Shown one piece after another: positions 47,162 to 58,388 of a stretch of DNA of 64,000 nt. The notes under the pieces were generated by a model that was not told where the DNA came from, made no database searches, and saw nothing but the letters and a program-made list of their open reading frames with translations. Source of the DNA: Bathynomus jamesi (taxonomy: Eukaryota > Arthropoda > Malacostraca > Isopoda > Cirolanidae); NCBI GenBank assembly GCA_023014485.1, contig JAJOZX010009429.1, positions 1 through 64,000 on the forward strand. The letters are read 5' to 3'. Position 1 is the first letter of the stretch. Each line of letters opens with the position of its first letter. Made by a program: the position numbers and the translations under genes.

Positions 47162-48330
47162 TGTTAACCCCCCCCTTTATGGCCCTGATTCGGTTCGGAT
47201 TCGACGGGGGGTTCTGGTTAGGGAGGCAAGCAACGGATATTTCTTCTGATACTTTTCTTCTATAATTTTCTAATTCTTTCTCTGATACTTTATAACTTTT
47301 CGACTTTACTAAGTTCCTCTGACGATAGCCCAACTCGAGGGGGAAAATAAAAAGTTTCTCTTACTGTAAATTTACTTCTTAAAAATATACAGGTACTGCT
47401 CTGAATTTACAGGGGTAGAGGTTCGACCTCCCTCCCCGCAGCGAGGCTGCTAACCAGGGGAGTCTCTTAGCAGTGACCAAGGCAGAGTCTCGTAATGAAG
47501 TCCCCTCATTTTACAAATACATGTCTCATATGCCTGAATGTTGGGGGATGGCAGTTGGAGGTTAAGTTTCCCCCCTTTTAAACACGATCAGGTGTTTGAA
47601 AGTTTTCCAAATAAAAATAAAAAATAAATAAAAAAAAAAACTAATCTTTTTTTTTTTGCCGCCTTTTCATTTCTGAAGGCGATATCATTTTACAATTATG
47701 ATTTCGATTATGGATTACTTCCCATTCGCTTATGATTTAATTACACTTCTATTAAAGTACATTCTTACATTATAAATTAAATCATTACATTCAATTATAG
47801 TTTCATTGAAGTACATTACGTCGTTACCATTCTTACAGTTTTATGTATATATATGGTTAGATTATATGGTTAGATTTATGGTTAGATTATATGGTTAGAT
47901 TATATGGTCAGATTATATGGTTAGATTATATATGGTTATTATATATGGTTATTAGTACAGCACAAGTACATGAGACATGACAAGATAATTTATATACAAC
48001 ATAATATGTTATATTACATTTTTAATATGTTATGAATTTGGATCAGAGCGAAAGATGTTGTTTATCTTAGAAACGTTAAATTCTGCTGTGATTCGCGAAT
48101 TCGACCACTCAACTACTGTAAGCCTAATGAATGCTTTGTGAGAGTTGAACGCACTTAAAAAAAAATAAAAAAAATATATGTGGACGTATTTTACATGTAC
48201 ATAATCCAATAGGTTGTGTGCGTAATATAGAGACGCGTAAAATATGGACTGATAGGTTGATAGGTATCAGTAGACAATAGGTAGGAAACAACATAACTAA
48301 TGATGTATAGAGAATGAAGTTTTTTTTTTC

Positions 48331-48370
<40 letters not shown>

Positions 48371-48844
48371 GGAATTTACCATACATTCAATACGGAAGAT
48401 GTCCAAATACTAAACACGTGATTCAGTGTTCAAGGTATGGAAAACGTGAAGAGAATTAAGTTACTTTATGACGTCATAGTTATTCACATTATGTCATACG
48501 TGCAGTATACTGTAAGTCATTATTAGGGAGGACCTAAAAGAAACAAATTAAAGACAGAGTGGGTATCAAGGACTAAGAAGCACAACTACTGGTTCCAATC
48601 CTCTTATATGCAATGCGTATGTATAATCTAGGGTCGAGGGTGAGATGCAAGACAATCATAATTAATTATAATAACTTCTATAATAAATGAAAATGGATAC
48701 GACTAAACCATAGGTATGGTAGATCGTAGGGTTTTGACACGAACAAAAACAGGAAGCCACAAGTAAAATTACTATCCAAACTCGCGTTAAGCGACTTTGG
48801 TTCTCATGTAAAAATGAATATGGATTATTCATTTCATTTTTACA
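47162..48844 (-). repeat. 3' LTR of the minisatellite-rich LTR element
   Basis: The plus strand starts TGTTAACCCCCCCC and ends TTCATTTTTACA. It differs from the right LTR by a handful of bases and small indels, such as GCGACTTT for GCAACTTT and a shorter TTA tract at 48334-48368. Confidence 0.88.
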
Positions 48845-49494
48845 TTGCTCTCCCCTTTTAAAAAACGATATTTATACAATAATCTAATAGGGTATCATTA
48901 ATACAATCCAAATGAGAAAATAACATCCTAACTACTTCAAGTTAGATGACGAATTTTTTCTTTACATTACAAATTTTTATACAGAACAAGTGAGTTATTA
49001 TATAATATAAAAAATTCAAAGATTAATACTTTAATTTATGCAAACAGAATAAAGGATTAATACATTAATTGGGACAAACAATTAAGTTAGGCAAAGAATG
49101 GTATTGTTAATTTAAAAGAAAATTTCTGTGGGGAAAATTACATACATACTGAATAGTAGGTAAAAGGGAAAAATATAAATTATTTTCCAAAGTTACCCTG
49201 ATCGTGCAGTCTATAACTAATTTTATTGACTATTGTAGGTAAAAATCGAATTACGTACTGGATGATGTATAGACCTGTGGTCTAGTGTGTGTGTGTGTAT
49301 TAGATACAAAGTGTGTATCTTATAAATTTGAGGGATGGATTAGCGGAGAGGATTCTTAAATTAACTGAATAAACGCCTGAGCAAAAATTTATATATAGTA
49401 AGCAAAAATGCGTAGGACTATATAAATAGCATAGTTAGCACTTTCACGCTATGAAATAGTTTATTGTGACATCCAATGATTTTAGCATAAGGTT

Positions 49495-49541
<47 letters not shown>

Positions 49542-50760
49542 CGCATACATGCGTGTGTATGTGTAGGGATTTGGGAGGTTTTTGAATTAACAAAGTTTAA
49601 AAATAATGTATAATAATTTAAGATGGGTTTAGGGTTATAAAATCTTTTGAGTCAATTATTGTTGTTATTATTATCATTATTATTATTATTATAAAATCCT
49701 TTAAGTTCAAGGTAGTATTTAAGTATTTAATTAAATCAGTTACACGTATTAAGGTAATAAAAGAAATGTACTTAGAGGACTTACAATTGATGAAAGTAAA
49801 TCTCACGGTTTAAAAATTGAATTTTTGAAGATGGAATTAAATTCGACTAGTAACATTCCTAGCTATATATGAACTATATAACCATTAACATTAACCAGAA
49901 GTATCGGTACGATAGTTGAATTAAGAAAATTAAGAATACAAATTAAAAATATAAATCAATTTATGCATTTTAATGAGCTAAACATAATTTTATAATATTC
50001 TTAAAAATAAAAGTAAATCGAACCGTAGAGTTTCGGCCAAGAATAAAAAGTGTTATTGAAATGGAAGGAAAGCATTTCGAACAATCTTTTCTTTTAATAA
50101 TTTCAGGTAAATTTTACATTAAAAATTATTTTTATATACTAAAAAAAAATATTAAAAAGGTTTAATAATTTTTTGCATGTTAAGTAGAAAAATCATACTC
50201 TTTCGTTGAATGTTGATAGAATTTGAATTATTTGATATTTTAGTCTGAAAACTTGTTTGCATATGATAAATACATATGTTTTATTGTGTAGAAGTTTTAT
50301 TAAAATTAAATGACAAAAAAGAATAAACACAACTGAATTTTAGGGCATGTGCGGTTCTACGGGTAAATTTCCCGACCATACAGAGCAAGATAAATTAGGT
50401 ACATGATCGATTAGTTATCACACTATTTCTGTCATCATATAATCGCAATAATTATAAAACTCGTTACCAACATTTGTAAAAACGGTTTTGGTTGCCGACA
50501 ATAAAATATGTCATTTTACCTATATATTTTTATACGCAACAATGGCATGAAAAAGAAGACAAATCGGTCCATTTCCTTCTTACAACAAAACAAAGAAAGG
50601 TTAACTAAAGACGCAACCCGGTCAATTCAGGTTGAATTAAATTCTCTTTACAACACAAAAAAGGTTGAATTAAATTCTTAAATTACATTTTCTTAAATTA
50701 AATTCTCTTAACTTACAAAGAAAAAGTTGAATTCAATTGACTGCATTGAAATGACTTGGG
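48845..50760. other. AT-rich interior of the LTR element, no gene
   Basis: No coding frame, domain or RNA gene is seen. It holds a TA tract (49500-49538), a TTATTA tract (49665-49692) and otherwise unremarkable AT-rich DNA. Confidence 0.7.
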
Positions 50761-50763
50761 ACC

Positions 50764-50955
50764 TAAAAACTGACTTCTTCAAAACTAACTGCTTCAAAAC
50801 TAACTGCTTCAAAACTAACTGCTTCAAAACTAACTGCTTCAAAACTAACTGCTTCAAAACTAACTGCTTCAAAACTGGCTTCTTCTAAACTGGCTTCTTC
50901 TAAACTGGCTTCTTCTAAACTGGCTTCTTCAAAACTGGCTTCTTCAAAACTGGGG
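50764..50955. repeat. 15-bp minisatellite
   Basis: About 12 copies of AAAACTAACTGCTTC and its variant TAAACTGGCTTCTTC. The two variants are sorted into separate runs. Since 15 is a multiple of three, an open frame (repeating SFEAV / SLEEA) crosses the array on the minus strand, which is the sense strand of the element; it is probably a by-product. Confidence 0.9.
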
Positions 50956-51345
50956 CGGTTGTCCATCTTGGCGCAACCTTCTGACTTGACCTCTTGTCAA
51001 GTATTTCTATAAATCTCTGGGGCGGTTGTCCCTTTTGGCGCAACCTTCTGACTTGACCTCTTATCAAGTATTTCTATAAATCTCTGGGGCGGTTGTCCCT
51101 TTTGGCGCAACCTTCTGACTTGACCTCTTATCAAGTATTTCTATAAATCTCTGGGGCGGTTGTCCCTTTTGGCGCAACCTTCTGACTTGACCTCTTGCCA
51201 AGTATTTCTGTCTCTGGGGGCGGTTGTCCATCTTGGCGCAACCTTCTGACTTGACCTCTTGTCAAGTATTTCTATAAATCTCTGGGGCGGTTGTCCATCT
51301 TGGCGCAACCTTCTGACTTGACCTCTTGTCAAGTATTCTGAAACT
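50952..51345. repeat. 67-bp minisatellite
   Basis: About six copies of a 67-bp unit beginning CTGGGGCGGTTGTCC and ending TTTCTATAAATCT, with small changes between copies. Two copies are shortened. Confidence 0.88.
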
Positions 51346-51665
51346 ATCTGACTTGAACGCTTGTCAAGTATCTTTATAAATCTCTGGGGTTTGGTTATCC
51401 CTTTTGGATGCAACCAACTGGAAACTGATTTGCAACTTATTTGCAGATAAAACTGACTCGAAACTACTTCGAGTATCTTTATAAATCTCTGGGGTTTGGT
51501 TGTCCCTTTTGGATGCAACCAACTGAAAACTGATTTGCAACTTATTTGCAAATAAAACTGACTCGAAACTACTTCGAGTATCTTTATAAATCTCTGGGGT
51601 TTGGTTATCCCTTTTGGATGTAACCAACTGAAAACTGATTTGCAACTTATTTGCAAATAAAACTG
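51346..51665. repeat. 105-bp minisatellite
   Basis: About three copies of a unit of about 105 bp with AATCTCTGGGGTTTGGTT, GGATGCAACCAACTG and CGAAACTACTTCGAGTATC. The first 30 bases of this unit resemble the start of the 67-bp unit, so one has probably grown from the other. Confidence 0.85.
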
Positions 51666-52310
51666 ACTTGCAACTTATTTGCAACGAAAACTGACTTCAA
51701 AACTGACTTGCAACTTATTTGCAACTAAAACTGACTTCAAAACTGACTTGCAACTTTTTTGCAACTAAAACTGACTTCAAAACTGACTTGCAACTTCTTT
51801 GCAACGAAAACTGACTTCAAAACTGACTTGCAACTTCTTTGCAACGAAAACTGACTTGCAACTTCTTTGCAACGAAAACTGACTTCAAAACTGACTTGCA
51901 ACTTTTTTTGCAACTAAAACTGACTTCAAAACTGACTTGCAACTTCTTTGCAACGAAAACTGACTTCAAAACTGACTTGCAACTTCTTTGCAACGAAAAC
52001 TGACTTGCAACTTCTTTGCAACGAAAACTGACTTCAAAACTGACTTGCAACTTCTTTGCAACTAAAACTGACTTCAAAACTTCTTTGCAACTAAAACTGA
52101 CTTCAAAACTGACTTGCAACTTATTTGCAACTAAAACTGACTTGCAACTTCTTTGCAACTAAAACTGACTTCAAAACTGACTTGCAACTTCTTTGCAACT
52201 AAAACTGACTTCAAAACTGTGACTTCAAAACTGACTTGCAACTTCTTTGCAACTAAAACTGACTTCAAAACTTCTTTGCAACTTCTTTGCAACTAAAACT
52301 GACTTCAAAT
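51660..52310. repeat. Mixed 23/38-bp minisatellite
   Basis: An irregular array built from AACTGACTTGCAACTTCTTT, GCAACGAAAACTGACTTC and AAAACTGACTTC words. It shares words with the preceding 105-bp unit and with the 15-bp array. Confidence 0.85.
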
Positions 52311-52504
52311 ATCTCTCTAAATCTATAAACTCTCTATAAACACTCTCTCTCTTAATTTGCAAGTCAATTCAATTCAGTAATTGAAAAAAATTTGCAAACA
52401 AAAATATAAAATGTAAACGACATTTCACTCTAATGAACACGAAGGTACGATACTATTATGTTTGATACATAAAATAAAATTATTCTATACTGAATATAAC
52501 TGAA

Positions 52505-53020
52505 AATAACTGAAATTAACTCTCTCTTGAAATTAACTCTCTCTTGAAATTAACTCTCTCTTGAAATTAACTCTCTCTTGAAATTAACTCTCTCTTGAAA
52601 TTAACTCTCTCTTGAAATTAACTCTCTCTTGAAATTAACTCTCTTTTGAAATTAACTCTCTTTTGAAATTAACTCTCTTTTGAAATTAACTCTCTTTTGA
52701 AATTAACTCTCTTTTGAAATTAACTCTCTTTTGAAATTAACTCTCTTTTGAAATTAACTCTCTTTTGAAATTAACTCTCTTTTGAAATTAACTCTCTTTT
52801 GAAATTAACTCTTTTGAAATTAACTCTCTTTTGAAATTAACTCTCTTTTGAAATTAACTCTCTTTTGAAATTAACTCTCTTTTGAAATTAACTCTCTTTT
52901 GAAATTAACTCTCTTTTGAAATTAACTCTTTTACAATTAACTCTGTTACAATTAACTCTCTGTTACAATTAACTCTCTGTTACAATTAACTCTCTGTTAC
53001 AATTAACTCTCTGTTACACT
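52505..53020. repeat. 17-bp minisatellite
   Basis: About 30 copies of TTGAAATTAACTCTCTC. The variants come in blocks: ..CTCTCTC copies first, then ..CTCTCTT copies, then TTACAATTAACTCTCTG at the end. Such sorting is the mark of step-wise tandem growth. Confidence 0.9.
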
Positions 53021-53327
53021 AAGAAAAATGTATCACTAGTGTCTGAAGTGTTCACTGTGTTTCTTGTAAATTCTGACTTAATACTCATTATTAACTGTTA
53101 ATAATACTGACTTTTCAAGTGTTTATAAATTACTTAAAAAAACAAAATGTACTTAACAAAAGTTCTACTGGCAAAATCCTCAGAGACGTGTCCTGAAGAC
53201 GTGTCTTGCTGGCCACTTGTTCTTGAATGAAAACTAGGCGTAGAGAACTTGGAGTCGTGACACACCGGTCAAGGGTGGATGTTACGAACTAGAAGTCGTG
53301 ACACGCCGGTCAAATGGTTTTATCCTG

Positions 53328-53560
53328 ATAAATCTTCTTTTATAAATCTTCTTTTATAAATCTTCTTTTATAAATCTTCTTTTATAAATCTTCTTTTATA
53401 AATCTTCTTTATAAATCTTCTTTATAAATCTTCTTTTATAAATCTTCTTTTATAAATCTTCTTTTATAAATCTTCTTCTTATAAATCTTCTTTTATAAAT
53501 CTTCTTTTATAAATCTTTTTATAAATCTTCTTTTATAAATCTTCTTCTTATCCTGGTAAA
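53328..53560. repeat. 15-bp minisatellite next to the primer-binding site
   Basis: About 15 copies of TTATAAATCTTCTTT. The last copies run into ATCCTGGTAAAGGGTCGCCA and then a second ATCCTGGTTAAGGGTCGCCA, so the primer-binding region itself is duplicated. Confidence 0.88.
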
Positions 53561-53628
53561 GGGTCGCCAGCTGTTAGAATCCTCTTCTTAAAATAATCTT
53601 CTTAAAATATTCTTCTAATCCTGGTTAA

Positions 53629-53637
53629 GGGTCGCCA
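53629..53637 (-). promoter_or_regulatory. Primer-binding site of the LTR element
   Basis: TGGCGACCC on the minus strand, two bases after the LTR end. A second imperfect copy lies about 66 bases further in (53563-53571). The site form is common in Gypsy-type elements; the matching tRNA was not identified. Confidence 0.65.
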
Positions 53638-53639
53638 AT

Positions 53640-54814
53640 TGTTAACCCCCCCCTTTATGGCCCTGATTCGGTTCGGATTCGACGGGGGGTTCTGGTTAGG
53701 GAGGCAAGCAACGGATATTTCTTCTGATACTTTTCTTCTATAATTTTCTAATTCTTTCTCTGATACTTTATAACTTTTCGACTTTACTAAGTTCCTCTGA
53801 CGATAGCCCAACTCGAGGGGGAAAATAAAAAGTTTCTCTTACTGTAAATTTACTTCTTAAAAATATACAGGTACTGCTCTGAATTTACAGGGGTAGAGGT
53901 TCGACCTCCCTCCCCGCAGCGAGGCTGCTAACCAGGGGAGTCTCTTAGCAGTGACCAAGGCAGAGTCTCGTAATGAAGTCTCCCTCATTTTACAAATACA
54001 TGTCTCATATATGCCTGAATGTTGGGGATGGCAGTTGGAGGTTAAGTTTCCCCCCTTTTAAACACGATCAGGTGTTTGAAAGTTTTCCAAATAAAAATAA
54101 AAAAATAAATAAAAATAAAACTAATCTTATTTTTTTTTTGCCGCCTTTTCATTTCTGAAGGCGATATCATTTTACAATTATGATTTCGATTATGGATTAC
54201 TTCCCATTCGCTTATGATTTAATTACACTTCTATTAAAGTACATTCTTACATTATAAATTAAATCATTACATTCAATTATAGTTTCATTGAAGTACATTA
54301 CGTCGTTACCATTCTTACAGTTTTATATATATATATGGTTAGATTATATGGTTAGATTTTATGGTTAGATTATATGGTTAGATTATATGGTCAGATTATA
54401 TGGTTAGATTATATATGGTTATTATATATGGTTATTAGTACAGCACAAGTACATGAGACATGACAAGATAATTTATATACAACATAATATGTTATATTAC
54501 ATTTTTAATATGTTATGAATTTGGATCAGAGCGAAAGATGTTGTTTATCTTAGAAACGTTAAATTCTGCTGTGATTCGCGAATTCGACCACTCAACTACT
54601 GTAAGCCTAATGAATGCTTTGTGAGAGTTGAACGCACTTAAAAAAAATAATAAAAAAAATATATGTGGACGTATTTTACATGTACATAATCCAATAGGTT
54701 GTGTGCGTAATATAGAGACGCGTAAAATATGGACTGATAGGTTGATAGGTATCAGTAGACAATAGGTAGGAAACAACATAACTAATGATGTATAGAGAAT
54801 GAAGTTTTTTTTTC

Positions 54815-54857
<43 letters not shown>

Positions 54858-55332
54858 GGAATTTACCATACATTCAATACGGAAGATGTCCAAATACTAA
54901 ACACGTGATTCAGTGTTCAAGGTATGGAAAACGTGAAGAGAATTAAGTTACTTTATGACGTCATAGTTATTCACATTATGTCATACGTGCAGTATAACTG
55001 TAAGTCATTATTAGGGAGGACCTAAAAGAAACAAATTAAAGACAGAGTGGGTATCAAGGACTAAGAAGCACAACTACTGGTTCCAATCCTCTTATATGCA
55101 ATGCGTATGTATAATCTAGGGTCGAGGGTGAGATGCAAGACAATCATAATTAATTATAATAACTTCTATAATAAATGAAAATGGATACGACTAAACCATA
55201 GGTATGGTAGATCGTAGGGTTTTGACACGAACAAAAACAGGAAGCCACAAGTAAAATTACTATCCAAACTCGCGTTAAGCAACTTTGGTTCTCATGTAAA
55301 AATGAATATGGATTATTCATTTCATTTTTACA
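53640..55332 (-). repeat. 5' LTR of the minisatellite-rich LTR element
   Basis: The partner of 47162-48844, with the same ends. It contains a TTA tract (54817-54856) and a run of ATATGGTTAGATT repeats (54330-54425), both also in the other LTR. Confidence 0.88.
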
Positions 55333-55337
55333 CACAC

Positions 55338-55386
<49 letters not shown>

Positions 55387-55387
<1 letters not shown>

Positions 55388-56034
55388 GGAATGAACTCAG
55401 AATGGTCCCATGAGTTTTTTATGATACACACAGACAGTGCATGTAACAAGGAACTCTTCTGGGATAATTAAATCCACTATAGTCCGAATAAGTAATGGTA
55501 AATGACAAATACCATAGTTTTTCTTTTCATGATGCTAGCCCGGCGTGGGCAACGGGTCACTCGCAAAGAGGTCCCATAAATATAGCTTCCCTCACCAGCT
55601 ATCTGCAAAGCAGACAGGATCCACCTTTGGGACATGGATCTAGGGTTTAAAGCAGCCTAGCCCTGCTACATTTAGAACCTCAATATAAGCAAAAGACTCG
55701 CTGCCTTCACGTCAGATTGAATACATCAAAGAAAAAGGGGTAACTATTATATTTTTAGCCAAAACCCAAAAATTAAACCTCAACTGGCAGAATTGAGCGT
55801 CCACTTTTCAAGGCACATAACATGTCCGTTTCAAGATGGGAATGAACTTACAATGGTCCCCTGAGTTTTTATGATACACACAGACAGTGCATGGAACAAG
55901 GAACTCTTCTGGGATAATTAAATCCACTATAGTCCGAATAAGTAATGATAAATGACAAATACCATTACTTATTCGGACTATAGTGGATTTAATTATCCCA
56001 GAAGAGTTCCTTGTTCTATGCACTGTCTGTGTGT

Positions 56035-56039
<5 letters not shown>
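55387..56039. repeat. Unknown repeat pair with 77-bp-arm hairpin
   Basis: The segment GGGAATGAACT...AATACCAT occurs at 55387-55512 and again at 55839-55962. Between them is unique sequence (55513-55838) with GCCCGGCGTGGGCAACGGG and no gene that I recognise. From the second copy, bases 55871-55947 are inverted at 55963-56039 with one mismatch, giving a 77-bp stem and a 15-base loop. A TA tract follows. The DNA could be a foldback element or a snapback made by replication or recombination. Confidence 0.8.
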
Positions 56040-56082
<43 letters not shown>

Positions 56083-57332
56083 CCTTCATAATACGTATAT
56101 AAATTTGGTGATAACGATTTAACTAAAGAAAAGACCCCCTTCACCCCCAAAATGATTTTTTTTTTTAAATGTTCGTTTAAATAATATATTTACTAAAGTA
56201 AATTCATATATTGGCATAATTATTAATAAAAAATAAAAGGTTTTATCAAAAGTATCATTAACCCAGTCCAAAGATGGTGTAAGCTGCAGAAAAATGTTAC
56301 TGTGGTCCAACAACATTGTTTTGTTTGAAAATTTTATTTATATAGTGCGCTGAAAAATAGCCGCTGAGATGAGAGGACTGAGCCCCACTTCATTTATATA
56401 AACGGCGCAAATTTTGGACACGCAATACTAATGCGGTTATCCGTGATTCACTCAAATGTGAATCGAATTAACCGTTGCGCTCATATCTATGATCATAACA
56501 CCGAGATGACCATAATTTGGAGCAGTGGTTACATCCACGGTTCGTTTTCCGCCAGCCCACCTCAACGCGTCTCAGTCAGTGTCTATCTGAGCTCTTAAAG
56601 AAATTTTAGCAGAGCGAGGGGTTAAACCTTTGGGAGCGAAAGATCTTTACCTTTTGCAGTGAGTACAAGCTTCTTCATTCTGTATTATATTGTAAGATGT
56701 GTGGCGCGCGAGGTGGAAGGACAGTCAGTGGTGGCGGGCAGCAGCGGCTCCACCACCCACTGACTGGCGAGGTATATGGAAATAACCGTGAAATCGGGTT
56801 ATCAGTGATCGTGGACCGACTCTCAAATACTCAGTGAGTACTGTAGCAATTTGAAAAAATAGAATGTTCTCATATTCTTATTGAACTGAAAATTTCCATT
56901 AACGAAAGACGAACTGAAAGATAACAGGTTAGGTATTAGTAAGACAACCAAATAAAGCAAAGTTAACGTATCTATTTAATGAAATAAATAGGCACTAATG
57001 TTGTTTTAAAGTGAAGTTCAAGGGACAAAAAACAATAGTGATTTAACCATAGAAAAACCCAAAACGCGACATTCGAGATAATTTACCATATTAAACATAA
57101 AGAAATATAATCTAAGCTTAAATATAACTAAAATGAAAAGAAAAAATTTGAATTCTAAAATTCAGTGAGAATTCATACAATACAAATCTTTGCGCGTTAT
57201 CTTGAGGAGACGCCACGTTTAGAATTTCAGTAATGTAATGAAAATAAAACAAGTAATCTAGAATTCAAAATACGCCCACAAAATTCCGGATGTTTTGAGA
57301 TAGACGAGTCACCGATAACACAGGCAACATTG

Positions 57333-57340
57333 TATAAAAA
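57333..57340 (+). promoter_or_regulatory. TATA box of lectin E
   Basis: TATAAAAA 69 bases upstream of the last base before the ATG at 57409. CCAGTTATT (57356-57364) is a plausible initiator at the right distance. The leader contains ACCATTTTCAGGAATGGT, a short hairpin, conserved with base changes in A, C and D. Confidence 0.78.
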
Positions 57341-57408
57341 GGAGAGATCTCAAAGCCAGTTATTAGAAACCATTTTCAGGAATGGTTCACTAGCAAAAGC
57401 TCGCAACA

Positions 57409-58326
57409 ATGGCAGAATCGAAACTTTTGCTGTACTTTTTGATGGTTACTTTTGTAAACAATTTTCCATGTGGAGAGAGCAGTGATACTACAGCAACAGG
57501 ACTTTACACCCTCTTCAAAGAGATTGGATTCTCTCCCGCTTGTGTGTCTCAAACTCTAGCAATGTGTGAGAACTCCGCAAGAGATTCTTTGCTGCTGAGA
57601 ACGAAAATGAGATTATATTCAATGCAGAAGTCAAATGACAAGTTGAAAGAAGATCAACCTAGTCCTCGGAATTGTGCGGATCTTTTTAATCTCGGGGATA
57701 AAGACTCTGGCGTTCGAAAAGTGTACCCTTTTAGTTGTTGCGAAAACCGACCCGTTTCTGTTTTCTGTGATCAGACAACTGACGGAGGTGGATGGATGGT
57801 GATTCAACACCGAGAGGTTCTTCCACAAAGAGAAAACTTCTTCAGGAAATGGGTTGAGTACCAGATCGGTTTTGGGAATCTGAAGGGAGAATTTTGGCTA
57901 GGTCTAGATAACATTCACGCCCTCGTTAGCAACACTCTAATGGAACTGAGGGTGGATCTTGAAGACTTTGAGGGGAGAAAGCGTTGGGCCAAATACGAAC
58001 ACTTTTACATTGGAGATGCCACTACCAAATACATCTTGGATTTAGGAGAATATTCAGGCAACGCCGGAGATTCTTTTGGTGGTCACAAAGGACACAAATT
58101 TTCAACAAAAGATCAAGACAACGACATTCACTCAAAATTAAGTTGTTCGACGCACCACCACGGTGCATGGTGGTATGGAAAATGTCATACATCAAACTTG
58201 AATGGGTATCAATATGAAGGAAATCATACTGAATACGCTGATGGTATTAATTGGAAGGAGTTTCGTGGGTATTACCACTCCTTGAAGAAAACTTCTTTGA
58301 GTCTCAGACCGAAATTCCTAAACTGA
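57409..58326 (+). CDS. Fibrinogen-related (tachylectin-5/ficolin-like) secreted lectin E, intact
   Basis: One open exon of 305 residues. The signal-like N-terminus is MAESKLLLYFLMVTFV. Cys21, Cys45 and Cys53 precede the FReD domain (about 87-305), with NCADLF at 88, CC at 110-111, Cys120, DGGGW at 125-129, EFWLG at 161-165, DQDND at 235-239 (calcium), Cys246, GAWWY at 252-256 and Cys259. It differs from lectin C in the leader, at scattered sites in the domain, and most densely in two patches: 240-262 (IHSKLSCSTHHH and YGKCHTS) and 274-278. In relatives these patches lie around the acetyl-group pocket. It would be secreted and may bind microbial sugars (inference). AATAAA follows at 58383. The nearest copies are C and D. 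Confidence 0.92.
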   Translation: MAESKLLLYFLMVTFVNNFPCGESSDTTATGLYTLFKEIGFSPACVSQTLAMCENSARDSLLLRTKMRLYSMQKSNDKLKEDQPSPRNCADLFNLGDKDSGVRKVYPFSCCENRPVSVFCDQTTDGGGWMVIQHREVLPQRENFFRKWVEYQIGFGNLKGEFWLGLDNIHALVSNTLMELRVDLEDFEGRKRWAKYEHFYIGDATTKYILDLGEYSGNAGDSFGGHKGHKFSTKDQDNDIHSKLSCSTHHHGAWWYGKCHTSNLNGYQYEGNHTEYADGINWKEFRGYYHSLKKTSLSLRPKFLN

Positions 58327-58382
58327 CTTGAAAGTGTCTTGGAGATATTCTTAATTATGATTTGCCTTTGTTAAATATTGCT

Positions 58383-58388
58383 AATAAA
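58383..58388 (+). terminator. Poly(A) signal of lectin E
   Basis: AATAAA 57 bases after the stop codon, in the same context as after lectin D. Confidence 0.6.

Larger units (their letters stand above)
47162..55332 (-). mobile_element. 8.2-kb non-autonomous LTR retrotransposon with minisatellite interior
   Basis: Two nearly identical LTRs (47162-48844 and 53640-55332) have TG...CA ends. On the minus strand the element begins at 55332. The 5' LTR is followed after two bases by TGGCGACCCTTAACCAGGA, a good primer-binding site, and TTAAAAGGGGAGAGCAA, a polypurine tract, precedes the 3' LTR. The interior (48845-53639) has no gag, RT, RNase H or integrase frame. It holds AT-rich DNA (48863-50760) and then at least six minisatellite blocks. 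In size and lack of genes it fits a large retrotransposon derivative that would need another element's proteins. It sits in a TA/CA tract, so no clear target duplication is seen. The few LTR differences suggest a young insertion. Confidence 0.85.

Noticed and set aside
50764..53560. Regular repeats that might suggest a CRISPR array
   Set aside because: The copies are head-to-tail with no unique spacers, inside an LTR retrotransposon of an animal genome.
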